Made by a program: the position numbers and the translations under genes. Source: Staphylococcus ratti (GTDB lineage Bacteria; Bacillota; Bacilli; Staphylococcales; Staphylococcaceae). From it: a DNA stretch of 64,000 nt. This document shows positions 16,886 to 25,734 of this stretch, piece after piece. Each line of letters starts with the position of its first letter. The first letter of the stretch is position 1. Below the pieces are notes generated by a model. That model had not been told where the DNA came from. It ran no database searches and saw only the letters and a program-made list of their open reading frames with translations. The stretch covers positions 248,001-312,000 of the forward strand of contig NZ_CP086654.1 of assembly GCF_020883535.1 (NCBI RefSeq), in the 5' to 3' direction.

Positions 16886-17302
16886 ATGCAACGAAAGCAA
16901 TTAGCGCCTTATAAAAATCGGAAAGTGATTGTCGTAGGAACAATCACAACTGTAGAACATAAAAGCATGTTAGATATAGAAATCCATTGGAAACGCAATG
17001 TACGCATATTATTAAAAGATGTCATCGTTTCTGGCATAGAAGTTGATCACCTATGGTTATTTGAACGAGAACGGTATTTTGAGAGGTGCCAATCCATGAT
17101 TGGTGAAGAGATTAAATTTAAAGCTAAAGTCATTCCGTATGTTAAATCACGTAACGGAATTTATATAGAGAGTTACGGCGTAGAACGACGAACGAGTATT
17201 GTGTCTCGGGAAGTCTATGAACAACGTCATTGGAATCAAGATGAAGAAGATGATTATTACTACAACAATATGGATAATCCTTTTAAAGAGGTTATGGATT
17301 AA
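16886..17302 (+). CDS. Conserved hypothetical protein, beta-rich
   Basis: This 138-residue protein is not recognised. Alternating hydrophobic strands (KVIVVGTITTVEH, VRILLKDVIVSGIEVDHLWLF) and basic residues suggest a compact beta-barrel, perhaps OB-like; 'GEEIKFKAKVIPYVKS' also fits that pattern. The C-terminus is acidic and Tyr-rich (QDEEDDYYYNNMD). The ATG at 16886 follows AAAGGTGG at 7 nt. No neighbour gives a functional clue. Nucleic-acid binding is a structural guess only. Confidence 0.65.
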   Translation: MQRKQLAPYKNRKVIVVGTITTVEHKSMLDIEIHWKRNVRILLKDVIVSGIEVDHLWLFERERYFERCQSMIGEEIKFKAKVIPYVKSRNGIYIESYGVERRTSIVSREVYEQRHWNQDEEDDYYYNNMDNPFKEVMD

Positions 17303-17440
17303 TGTTAGAAACTATAATAGTGCTTCCTCATGTATTGTTTGTTCAAATAGGGACACCATAAATTTGAGAGATTGTTTATGGTAAAATAGAATAAGACAAC
17401 TTATAATTAATTATATTCTCATAGTAAATAGGTGAAAAGC

Positions 17441-18058
17441 ATGGAACAATGGATTACTGATGTGATGAGCCATTATGGCTATTTAGGTACTTTCTTATTA
17501 ATATTTATTGAATATATTTTGCACCCTTTTCCTTCTGAAATTGTCCTTACATTCGCGGGTTATATGACAACACGAACAAGCATGAATTTTGGGATAGTAT
17601 GCCTTATAGCAGTAGTTGCTGCAACTGCAGGTTCTGTCGTGTTATATTATATCGGCTTGTTAATTGGTGAAGCGCGTTTATACCGTTGGATTGATAAATA
17701 TGGTAAATATGTCCGTATTAAGCGCAAAGATTTAGACAAAACAACAGCCTGGTTTGAAAAGTATGGCCATTGGGCGATTTTACTTGCACGTCTCGTACCG
17801 ATTTTAAGAACATTAATTTCAATTCCTGCAGGTTTGACACGAATGAACATCTTTCATTTCATGTTATTTACAGCGATAGGAACAGCAATTTGGAACATTT
17901 TCTTAATTACACTGGGGATGACATTAGGAGATCATATTCATCAAATCATTCAATATGTAGGGGTTTATTCTAAAATATTTGTCGTTATCATCGCACTAGC
18001 GATACTTTATCTTATTTATAGATGGTGGCGTCGAGGTAAAAAGACACAAGCAAACTAA
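17441..18058 (+). CDS. DedA-family membrane protein
   Basis: The 205-residue protein has the DedA/SNARE-associated fold: FIEYILHPFPSEIVLTFAGYM with the conserved Glu and Pro, a GxxxGY-like region, then FEKYGHWAILLARLVPILRTLISIPAGLTRM, the family's re-entrant loop with essential Arg residues. Several DedA proteins are lipid-carrier flippases or maintain membrane energetics. The ATG at 17441 follows AGGTG at 7 nt; the GTG at 17432 is part of that site. It is monocistronic and followed by a strong terminator. Confidence 0.9.
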   Translation: MEQWITDVMSHYGYLGTFLLIFIEYILHPFPSEIVLTFAGYMTTRTSMNFGIVCLIAVVAATAGSVVLYYIGLLIGEARLYRWIDKYGKYVRIKRKDLDKTTAWFEKYGHWAILLARLVPILRTLISIPAGLTRMNIFHFMLFTAIGTAIWNIFLITLGMTLGDHIHQIIQYVGVYSKIFVVIIALAILYLIYRWWRRGKKTQAN

Positions 18059-18130
18059 AAAAGTGTTTCATGTGGAACACATAGCATGTTAAATATAGGA
18101 AGCCAAAAAGAGGTATGCAATTTCTTTAAG

Positions 18131-18171
18131 CAATGTGGGTAGAACAAATTGATTTCTGTTCTACCCACGTT
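18131..18171 (+). terminator. Terminator of dedA, related to the family repeat
   Basis: GTGGGTAGAACA (18135-18146) pairs with TGTTCTACCCAC (18157-18168), followed by GTTGTTTTTT. The loop AATTGATTTC and the purine-rich stem resemble the first hairpin of the ~130-bp repeats at 42 and 59 kb, suggesting a diverged solo copy used as a terminator. Confidence 0.85.
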
Positions 18172-18221
18172 GTTTTTTAAATAGATGAAACTGTCAAAAT
18201 AGTTTTGAGCTGTCTACTGTT

Positions 18222-18875
18222 TTATATTTGTGGAATGTTTTCAATCGCTTGAATGTAACCATCTTGAACGTAAACTTTAATAGTATAACCGTTGCCCCTA
18301 TTTTTATCGTAATACCAAAAATGACCATAATCGGTGTCAGGACGTTGATGGACTTGAATAAAATCATGTGTCATTACATTAGTCGGGGTAATAAAAACGT
18401 GGTTGACGCGTTTGTCGTTATTGTAAGCAATACTGATATCGCCATATTGGTATACTTTTTGACCGTCAATAGAGAAAGTTTTTTCAGGTTTGCCAAATTG
18501 TTGTTCTATTTGTGATTGTGAGCGATTGCGTTTAAAGTTGCGATACCCTTCAACATGATTGGCGTTCATATAGTGTGTGCTAAAGGATGAGGACAAAACA
18601 TCAATATGTTGTGTTTGGGTTTGAGGTATTGTGCGTTCAGATTTTTTAGTGGAGAAATCAAATTGAATATCTGTATGTACAAGTCGTATCACAAGTATGA
18701 TAAGGGCTATGATGACTGCAATAATCATCAAAGTAATCAACACACCTAACCCTTTAAATAAAAATGAGGATTTCGGCTTAGAAGGAGAGATAGGTTCAAA
18801 ACGAGAGTGTCCGCAATGGGGACACATACGCGTATATTTTTTTAATGAGGCGCCGCAATGTTTACAAGTCTCCAT
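18222..18875 (-). CDS. Zinc-ribbon membrane protein with extracellular domain
   Basis: The 217-residue protein begins METCKHCG and carries two CxxC pairs (C4/C7 and C18/C21), a cytoplasmic zinc ribbon. A membrane helix follows at about residues 38-65, then an extracellular domain of about 150 residues. The outer domain contains RSQSQIEQQFGKPEKTF and YQYGDISIAYN, like small SmpA/YcgJ-type folds. The ATG at 18875 follows GGAGG at 9 nt. The architecture recalls TcaA-type zinc-ribbon membrane proteins, but the outer part is different and the function is unknown. Confidence 0.7.
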   Translation of the reverse strand: METCKHCGASLKKYTRMCPHCGHSRFEPISPSKPKSSFLFKGLGVLITLMIIAVIIALIILVIRLVHTDIQFDFSTKKSERTIPQTQTQHIDVLSSSFSTHYMNANHVEGYRNFKRNRSQSQIEQQFGKPEKTFSIDGQKVYQYGDISIAYNNDKRVNHVFITPTNVMTHDFIQVHQRPDTDYGHFWYYDKNRGNGYTIKVYVQDGYIQAIENIPQI

Positions 18876-18996
18876 AAAATTCCTCCTGTATTTATCGTTA
18901 ACTTTATTATAATGAAAACAATTTTTCGATGCTAGGATAGACCATGCACGTAAATGACTCATATTTTTAAAAGCTTTATAAAAGTATAACTATGAA

Positions 18997-19050
18997 TTTA
19001 CTTAAAGTTAACATCTAAATAACCTTTAATTTAAATATGACAAGTACAAT
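18997..19050 (+). promoter_or_regulatory. Pho-box-like array and promoter of alkaline phosphatase
   Basis: Four hexamers occur at an exact 11-bp period: TTTACT (18997), TTAACA (19008), ATAACC (19019) and TTTAAA (19030). Bacillus PhoP boxes are TTAACA-like repeats with 5-bp spacers. TACAAT at 19045-19050 can serve as the -10, placing the array over the -35 position as expected for PhoP activation. This is inference from pattern. Confidence 0.6.
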
Positions 19051-19089
19051 GAATCTGAAAATAATAATATTTAGAGGGGTTTGTTACAT

Positions 19090-20538
19090 ATGAAAATGTC
19101 TGGCAAATTTATGAAAATATCATTAGCGAGCACGATGTTAGCGTCTGCAATTTTAGGAGTCACACAACCTACATACGCAAGTGGAAAAGGTAAAGATTCA
19201 GAAGCTCAAAAAAAGCAAGACAATGTATCGATGTATGGTAATACTAAAAATCCAAAAAATGTAATTTTCTTAGTGGGAGATGGTATGGGTCCATCATATA
19301 ATACAGCATACCGTTATTTTAAAGATAACCCGGATACAAAAGAAATGGAAAAAACGGCTTTCGATCGATATTTAGTAGGAACACAGCGTACGAATGCAGA
19401 AGATCCAAAAGATAATATTACAGACTCAGCGGCTGCGGCAACTGCTTTTAGCTCAGGGCATAAAACTTACAATGGCGCCATCGGTGTGACACCAGATAAA
19501 AAGTCTGTAGAAACGGTTTTAGAACGTGCAAAAGCGCAAGGGAAATCGACAGGATTAGTTTCAACTGCTGAAATTACAGATGCGACACCAGCTGCTTACG
19601 CGGCGCACATTGATAGTCGTGATAAAAAAGATGAAATCGCTAAACAATTTTACAATGATCGCATTAAAGGTCAACACAAAGTGGATGTACTTTTAGGCGG
19701 TGGGGCTAAATATTTCGGTAAAGAAAACGGTGACCTTGATAAGAAATTTAAAAAAGATGGCTACGATGTTGTTAAAAATAAGCAACAACTTGTGAACTCA
19801 AAAAGTGACAAAGTATTAGGTTTGTTTGCGGAGAAAAATATGCCATTACAAATCGATGCACCAAAACAAAATCCATTACTTTCAGACATGCAAGAGGTGG
19901 CTCTGAAAAAGCTTTCTAAAAATAAAAACGGTTTCTTCTTAATGGTTGAAGGTGCTTCGATTGACAAACAAGGTCATGCCAATGATATTACAGGCGTAAT
20001 GTCAGAAATGTCAGGATTTGAGTCGGCATTTGATAATGCGATGAAATATGCCAAACAAAACCCAGATACACTTGTTGTTGCGACAGCAGATCATTCAACA
20101 GGTGGTTTAACAATTGGTAAAGGCAAAGACTATAAGTGGGATGCAGAAGCTGTAAAAAGTATGAAGCGTTCAGGCAAATGGATGACTGAAGAAATTGCGA
20201 GTGGCAAAGATGTCACAAAAACAATTCAAGCTGGCTATGGTTTTGAAGTTTCAAAAGATCAAATGAGCGCGATTGAAAAAGAAGCGGATGCCATCAAAGC
20301 ATTAGATGAAAAGAAAGATAATAGCAAATACAAAGCGCAACTTCAAAAATTACAAGATGCAATTCAAAAACCTATTAACGATCAATCCCATACAGGATGG
20401 ACAACATACGGCCATACTGGTGAAGATGTCAATTCATACGCATACGGACCAGGTTCAAAACAATGGAGAGGTAATATCGATAATACAGATAATGCCAAAA
20501 ACATTTTCGACTTCTTCGAGAAAGACGTTAAGAAATAA
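19090..20538 (+). CDS. phoB: Alkaline phosphatase, secreted
   Basis: This 482-residue enzyme has a signal peptide cleaved probably after TYA (residue 30). The alkaline phosphatase core is clear: FLVGDGMGPSY with metal ligand D64, the nucleophile in TDSAAAATAFSSGHKT (Ser113), TGLVSTAEITDATPAAYAAH, VEGASIDKQGHAND, VATADHSTGG and the late HTGEDV. It releases phosphate from organic phosphates outside the cell. The ATG at 19090 is preferred over TTG at 19081. The gene is monocistronic with a Pho-box-like array upstream and a strong terminator, consistent with control by phosphate starvation. Confidence 0.93.
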   Translation: MKMSGKFMKISLASTMLASAILGVTQPTYASGKGKDSEAQKKQDNVSMYGNTKNPKNVIFLVGDGMGPSYNTAYRYFKDNPDTKEMEKTAFDRYLVGTQRTNAEDPKDNITDSAAAATAFSSGHKTYNGAIGVTPDKKSVETVLERAKAQGKSTGLVSTAEITDATPAAYAAHIDSRDKKDEIAKQFYNDRIKGQHKVDVLLGGGAKYFGKENGDLDKKFKKDGYDVVKNKQQLVNSKSDKVLGLFAEKNMPLQIDAPKQNPLLSDMQEVALKKLSKNKNGFFLMVEGASIDKQGHANDITGVMSEMSGFESAFDNAMKYAKQNPDTLVVATADHSTGGLTIGKGKDYKWDAEAVKSMKRSGKWMTEEIASGKDVTKTIQAGYGFEVSKDQMSAIEKEADAIKALDEKKDNSKYKAQLQKLQDAIQKPINDQSHTGWTTYGHTGEDVNSYAYGPGSKQWRGNIDNTDNAKNIFDFFEKDVKK

Positions 20539-20572
20539 ATCGATTCTTTAAAAATAGTATGAACTTCTTGAT

Positions 20573-20611
20573 AAAGCCCCCGTTCCTCAATTTATAGGGA
20601 ACGGGGGCTTT
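20573..20611 (+). terminator. Terminator of alkaline phosphatase gene
   Basis: AAAGCCCCCGTTCC (20573-20586) pairs perfectly with GGAACGGGGGCTTT (20598-20611). Confidence 0.9.
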
Positions 20612-20803
20612 ATGTTAGGATAGTAACGCAATGTATTTGACTGAAATAGAGATTTAAGAAATATAAATACATATTTAATAGGTTGGTCGTTCATACAATA
20701 TTTAACGTAATGCGCTATAGTATGAACTATACTTGAGATATTTAAACATTTTATGAGATCATTTATAATAAACTTAATCTTTTGAAAAGGGGATATATTT
20801 CTA

Positions 20804-21196
20804 ATGAAGAAACAAATCGCAGTAGTTGGAGCAGTTATTTTTGATAACGATAAAGTCTTATGTGCTCAACGTAGTGAGACAATGAGTTTACCTTTAACTT
20901 GGGAATTTCCCGGAGGAAAAATTGAACATGGTGAAAGTGATGTTGAAGCTTTAAAGCGAGAAATTCGTGAAGAAATGAAATGTGATTTAGAAGTGGGAGA
21001 AAAAGTGACAACTACGACATTTGAATATGACTTTGCAATTATTCAATTAACGACCTATCGTTGTGAGCTAAAATCACAATTACCAACTTTGACAGAACAC
21101 AAAGCTATCAAATGGTTAGAGAAAAAAGAATTAAAATCGTTGGATTGGGCTCCTGCAGATATTCCGGCTGTCGATATTATTGTAAATGAGGGGTAA
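20804..21196 (+). CDS. NUDIX (MutT-like) hydrolase
   Basis: The 130-residue protein contains a complete NUDIX box at residues 38-60 (GGKIEHGESDVEALKREIREE pattern G-x5-E-x7-REIREE), with WEFPGGK before it. MutT-type members hydrolyse oxidised or non-canonical nucleoside triphosphates. The gene ends 2 nt before the ATG of the large helicase gene and is probably co-transcribed and translationally coupled with it. That pairing suggests a shared job in DNA repair or in defence rather than simple housekeeping. The ATG at 20804 follows AAAAGGGG at a long spacing. Confidence 0.88.
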   Translation: MKKQIAVVGAVIFDNDKVLCAQRSETMSLPLTWEFPGGKIEHGESDVEALKREIREEMKCDLEVGEKVTTTTFEYDFAIIQLTTYRCELKSQLPTLTEHKAIKWLEKKELKSLDWAPADIPAVDIIVNEG

Positions 21197-21198
21197 TA

Positions 21199-24069
21199 AT
21201 GGAAAATCTTATACGTGAAATGACACAGTCACTCCATAAAGGATTTATTGACCGCTCATCAGAACATATTGGCAACTTTATGCCTAAATTGTTGGTTAAT
21301 AATCGTGAAGAGAACGTACTTGCTACGATTATAGATGAATTACATAAGTGCAATGCTTTTTCAATTTCAGTCGCTTTTATTACAGAAAGTGGTATTGCTA
21401 GTCTAAAAACACAACTTTACGAATTAAAACAACGTGGGGTAACAGGGCGCATTTTAACATCGAATTATTTAGCATTTAATAACCCCAAAATGTATCAAGA
21501 GCTGCTAAAACTTGAGAATGTTGAAGTCAGAGTAACAAACGTGAGTGGTTTTCATGCAAAAGGCTATATTTTTGATCATGATTTTCATACGTCATTAGTT
21601 ATTGGGAGTTCCAACTTAACGTCTAATGCTTTAAAAGTAAATTATGAACACAATATATTATTGTCATCGCATCGTAACGGTGATATCGTGCATAAAGTGA
21701 AAAATCAATTTGACCAACTTTGGAAAGAGAGTACCCCGCTTTCATCTGAATGGATAGAAAACTATCAAATTATGTATCAACCACGTCCAATCAAACAATT
21801 ATTAGAAGTTGAAAAAGAGCAGGTTAAGTTACAGAATAAGATGCGAGAAGCGCATGCGATAATTCCCAATTTAATGCAAAGTGAAGCATTGAAATCTCTA
21901 TCTGAAATAAGAGCGCGTGGGGAGGAACGAGCGCTTATTGTTTCAGCAACGGGAACAGGAAAGACCATTATGTCAGCTTTAGATGTACGTAGTTACCAAC
22001 CTAAATGTTTTCTTTTTATAGTACATAACGAAGGTATTTTACGGAGAGCTATGGAAGACTATCAAAAAGTCTTGGCAGATGAACCGGCATCTTCATTTGG
22101 GCTTTTAACTGGGAATCAAAAAGATTTAGATGCAAAGTATGTATTTGCAACGATTCAAACGATTTCGAAACCTGATATTTTCGAATGCATTGCTCCAAAA
22201 CACTTTGATTATATTGTATTTGATGAAGCACATCGTGTAGCTGCAGGTTCTTATCAGAAGGTTCTAGACTACTTTAAGCCTGAGTTTATGCTAGGCATGA
22301 CTGCAACCCCTGAACGTAATGACACATTAAATGTCTTTGAAATATTTCATTACAATGTAGCGTATGAAATTCGTCTACAAGAAGCATTAGAAAATGATAT
22401 ATTATGCCCTTTTCATTATTTTGGGGTTACTGATTATATTGCTGATGGTGTCACGATTGACGATACCAACTCACTACAAAAATTGACATCTGATGAGCGG
22501 CTAAAACATGTTTTAGATCGTATAGATTATTATGGGTATTCGGGAGAAGCATTAAAAGGTTTGATTTTTGTAAGCCGTAAAGATGAAGCACATGAATTAG
22601 CACGAAAGTTAACAGAATTAGGATTACCGACAGTAGCTTTAACTGGTGAGGATAAGCAAGTAAGGCGTCTAGAAGTTATCCAACAGCTTAAAGAAGGTCT
22701 GATCAATTATATTATTACAGTAGATCTGTTTAATGAAGGTATTGATATTCCAGAAGTAAACCAAGTTATTATGTTGAGAGCAACGGCTTCAAGCATTATT
22801 TTTATCCAACAACTTGGTCGAGGATTACGTAAAAGTAGTAATAAAGAATATGTCACAGTGATTGATTTCATTGGTAATTACAAAAACAACTATCTTATTC
22901 CTATCGCATTGTCAGGTAATCAATCGCAAAATAAAGACACCTACCGAAAATTTTTAACCGATTCAGCAGTATTAAACGGTGTTTCGACAATTAACTTTGA
23001 AGAAGTGGCTAAAAAGAAAATTTTTGAATCATTGAATGAGGTTAAGCTCAATTCAATGAAAAATTTAGTAGAAGCATTTAATAATGTAAAACAACGTATT
23101 GGTAGAGTGCCGTTAATGATGGATTTTATTGAGCAAAATTCTATTGATCCGCTTGTTATTACCTCTAAAGCACCATTCAAGAATTATCATTTGTTTTTAC
23201 AAAAGTTAAAAGAAACAGAAGTAGATTTATCAGATAATGCTTCAAAAAATCTAGTCTTACTCACAAGGGAAGTTGCACCAGGTTTGAAAAGTGTTGAACA
23301 TTATTTATTGACTCGATTAATGGAAGGGGAAGCTCGAAAAGAAGAATTGTTAGATTTTGTACAGGAATATGATGAAACAGTGACCATGGATGATGTTGAA
23401 ATGGCCTTACGCATATTTGATTTGAGTTTCTTTAATAAAACAATTGATAAAATATATGGGAAGCCTTTAATTATTGTTCATGATAAGATTGTTGATTTAA
23501 GCCCAGAATTTAAACTACAACTTGAAGATGAAGGATATGTTAGATACATCGAAGACATATTGAGGTTGTCACAATATAATAATGAAATTCATCAAAATGG
23601 TCAGAGCGATTTACTTTTATATCACAAATATTCACGAAAAGACTTTTTAAAAATCAAAAACTTTCATAATGATGAATCTTCTACTGTATATGGATATAAA
23701 GTTAAAGAAGATATGATACCTATTTTTGTGACATATCATAAACAAGATGATATTAGCGAAACGACACAATATGAAGATGAATTTTTGAGTCAAAATGAAA
23801 TGAAATGGTTTACAAAATCGAATCGTAAAATGATGACTGAAGAAGTACAAAAGATATTGCATCATCAAGAGACGAATAGAACCATTTATGTATTTGTTCA
23901 AAAAGAGGATGCGGAAGGTACGCAATTTTATTATTTAGGTACTGCACATGTTATCCAAGGTACGGAGGAGCAAACAGCAATGCCTAATGGTGCACCAGTT
24001 GTGACAATGCATCTTGGATTAAAAACGCCAGTACGTGATGATATTTATCGATATTTAGTAGAGAGTTAA
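21199..24069 (+). CDS. PLD-domain DEAD/DEAH helicase with C-terminal DUF3427-like region
   Basis: The 956-residue protein has three parts. Residues 40-180 form a phospholipase-D-like nuclease domain with HAKGY (His119, Lys121) and GSSNLTSNAL. Residues 225-560 form a superfamily-2 helicase: Walker A ATGTGKT (250-256), FDEAH (341-345), MTATPER and motif VI QQLGRGLRKS (536-545). The last 350 residues match the general layout of DUF3427-containing helicases. It contains one HxK motif, so as in other PLD nucleases dimerisation would be needed for a full active site. It follows the NUDIX gene with 2 nt between stop and start. Relatives are described as putative helicases; a defence or repair role is inferred. 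Confidence 0.88.
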   Translation: MENLIREMTQSLHKGFIDRSSEHIGNFMPKLLVNNREENVLATIIDELHKCNAFSISVAFITESGIASLKTQLYELKQRGVTGRILTSNYLAFNNPKMYQELLKLENVEVRVTNVSGFHAKGYIFDHDFHTSLVIGSSNLTSNALKVNYEHNILLSSHRNGDIVHKVKNQFDQLWKESTPLSSEWIENYQIMYQPRPIKQLLEVEKEQVKLQNKMREAHAIIPNLMQSEALKSLSEIRARGEERALIVSATGTGKTIMSALDVRSYQPKCFLFIVHNEGILRRAMEDYQKVLADEPASSFGLLTGNQKDLDAKYVFATIQTISKPDIFECIAPKHFDYIVFDEAHRVAAGSYQKVLDYFKPEFMLGMTATPERNDTLNVFEIFHYNVAYEIRLQEALENDILCPFHYFGVTDYIADGVTIDDTNSLQKLTSDERLKHVLDRIDYYGYSGEALKGLIFVSRKDEAHELARKLTELGLPTVALTGEDKQVRRLEVIQQLKEGLINYIITVDLFNEGIDIPEVNQVIMLRATASSIIFIQQLGRGLRKSSNKEYVTVIDFIGNYKNNYLIPIALSGNQSQNKDTYRKFLTDSAVLNGVSTINFEEVAKKKIFESLNEVKLNSMKNLVEAFNNVKQRIGRVPLMMDFIEQNSIDPLVITSKAPFKNYHLFLQKLKETEVDLSDNASKNLVLLTREVAPGLKSVEHYLLTRLMEGEARKEELLDFVQEYDETVTMDDVEMALRIFDLSFFNKTIDKIYGKPLIIVHDKIVDLSPEFKLQLEDEGYVRYIEDILRLSQYNNEIHQNGQSDLLLYHKYSRKDFLKIKNFHNDESSTVYGYKVKEDMIPIFVTYHKQDDISETTQYEDEFLSQNEMKWFTKSNRKMMTEEVQKILHHQETNRTIYVFVQKEDAEGTQFYYLGTAHVIQGTEEQTAMPNGAPVVTMHLGLKTPVRDDIYRYLVES

Positions 24070-24079
24070 ATAGCACCTT

Positions 24080-24120
24080 AAAAGTAACGATTTTTAATTT
24101 TTCGAATAATCGTTACTTTT
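24080..24120 (+). terminator. Terminator of the NUDIX-helicase operon
   Basis: AAAAGTAACGATT (24080-24092) pairs with AATCGTTACTTTT (24108-24120), followed by more T residues. Confidence 0.9.
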
Positions 24121-24201
24121 TTTGCGTGGACACAAAGTTATTTCAAATTGCAAAGTGCTTAATGTACAATAATCTTAAATCTTAATTATGAGGTATTGAT
24201 T

Positions 24202-24678
24202 ATGATTCAAATAAGACGAAAGCAAACAGAAGATATTCCACAAATCGCTAAAGTTCATTATGTAACCTATATTGACACATATAAAGGTTTATTGCCTGAG
24301 GCACATTTGAGTAATCAAAAAGAGGAAGAATATGTTAAGCAACATCAGAGTTTTAACGCAGCGTGTTGGGTAGCTATTGATAATAGTGAAATTGTAGGGG
24401 TTATTATGTACGGACCATCAAGAGATAAAGATCTTGAAAAAAGTTATGAAATTTACATGATATACGTCTTACCCGAGTATCAAGGTCAAGGCATCGGCAC
24501 ACAACTTTTAAATAAAGTGGAAAGTGAAATAAAGAACAAGGCAGCACAAGTCGCATTATGGGTTGTCGATTCTAATTTGAATACGATTCACTTTTATGAG
24601 CGTCAAGGTTACCAGTTTGATGGTAAAGAAGAGGAAGATGAAGGTTTTCGCGAACAACGCATGTTAAAAACATTATAA
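24202..24678 (+). CDS. GNAT-family N-acetyltransferase
   Basis: This 158-residue protein shows the GNAT acetyl-CoA loop in YVLPEYQGQGIGTQLLNKV (Q/R-x-x-G-x-G/A) and a C-terminal FYERQGYQFDG. The N-terminus, IRRKQTEDIPQIAKVHYVTYIDTYKG, is common in acetyltransferases of small molecules or peptides. The ATG at 24202 follows ATGAGG. The substrate is unknown. Confidence 0.85.
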   Translation: MIQIRRKQTEDIPQIAKVHYVTYIDTYKGLLPEAHLSNQKEEEYVKQHQSFNAACWVAIDNSEIVGVIMYGPSRDKDLEKSYEIYMIYVLPEYQGQGIGTQLLNKVESEIKNKAAQVALWVVDSNLNTIHFYERQGYQFDGKEEEDEGFREQRMLKTL

Positions 24679-24732
24679 TGCCGCTAAAGCATTTATAGTT
24701 AGAGGCGTCTCATTAGCTAAGGAGGACATACG

Positions 24733-24969
24733 ATGAAAAATCAAATCTTTTTACCATATGAGTATGTTGCCATTGTCGCGGGTTTAATAGTGTTATTTGC
24801 TACTGTCCTCCACCTTTTTCATATCATTCCATTAGCACAAATTGCTAAAGATACGTTAATTGCTGTCTTATTTATTTCGATGGGCATTCTCATGCTAAAA
24901 ACGCAACGGATTTTGGGGATATTGATTATTTTTTGGGGCATAATGTTGGTGTGGCCATATTTAATCTAA
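24733..24969 (+). CDS. Small membrane protein
   Basis: The 78-residue protein has three short hydrophobic helices (about 10-30, 38-52, 58-77) and a conserved-looking FWGIMLVWPYL end. The ATG follows AAGGAGG at 7 nt. Its 3' end overlaps the convergent small gene by 9 nt. The function is unknown. Confidence 0.65.
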   Translation: MKNQIFLPYEYVAIVAGLIVLFATVLHLFHIIPLAQIAKDTLIAVLFISMGILMLKTQRILGILIIFWGIMLVWPYLI

Positions 24970-25188
24970 AGATTTATCGCTCAAATTTTGACGTTCCTTC
25001 TCTTTATTTTGTTTATATTTACGCATGTATAGGTAACTCATAATGGCTGCGGCTAGGAGCGCTACCAAAATTGCAATCAGACGTGCTATCCAAATATTTA
25101 GAGATGTTGTTTCAAGAATGCGCAAAGTGAGGGTTCCTGAAGTGTTCACTACAATAAACATGAGTATAATCATAAAAAATAATCGCAT
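24961..25188 (-). CDS. Small membrane protein with basic tail
   Basis: The 75-residue protein has two hydrophobic helices (about 2-22 and 32-55) and a charged C-terminal tail, RKYKQNKEKERQNLSDKS. The ATG at 25188 is preceded by GGCAGGGA. It converges on and overlaps the neighbouring small membrane gene. The family is not recognised. Confidence 0.6.
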   Translation of the reverse strand: MRLFFMIILMFIVVNTSGTLTLRILETTSLNIWIARLIAILVALLAAAIMSYLYMRKYKQNKEKERQNLSDKSLD

Positions 25189-25734
25189 AAGTCATCCCTG
25201 CCTTTTTAATAGATCAATTTTTCATACTTTCCGTCTGTCTCTATTCTGAGGTTACTTATATTATATCAAAGTTACACTATGAAAGAATTTGTAATAAAAC
25301 TTTTTCAAGGCTTACTAAAACACTACTTATTCACCACTCACTTTCTTCGTTTTCCTAACTCCATATATTTATCTAATAGAAATGAAATTGTTTATATGAG
25401 CTACTGTTAATTTATAGGAAGATGCCTATTTGGACCTTCACTTTTATCAAAAAATTAAAATAAATAAATATTCTGTATATGCGTATTTTTATGCATTGTA
25501 TAGTTTGTTAAGTGAATTCTTAACGTTCTTTATGTAGTTAATTAAGGCGTTTTGACAATATCTTTTTAGTGTGAAAGTTATATATATTCATTAAGTTGTC
25601 ACAACTATACTGTATGTAATTTGCATTAAAATGAATTATTAGATACCCTATTTCATGTATTAAGTCGAACACATCGTAGATTTTCAGCAAGAAAAGCAAT
25701 GTAATGGATTGAATACATAAAGGGGGAGCTTCAA
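25189..25734. other. Intergenic region upstream of cudT
   Basis: These 546 AT-rich bp hold no convincing gene. TTGACA occurs at 25552-25557 but the nearest TATA-like hexamer is about 21 bp away, so the cudT promoter is not fixed. No repeat or RNA motif was recognised. Confidence 0.45.
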
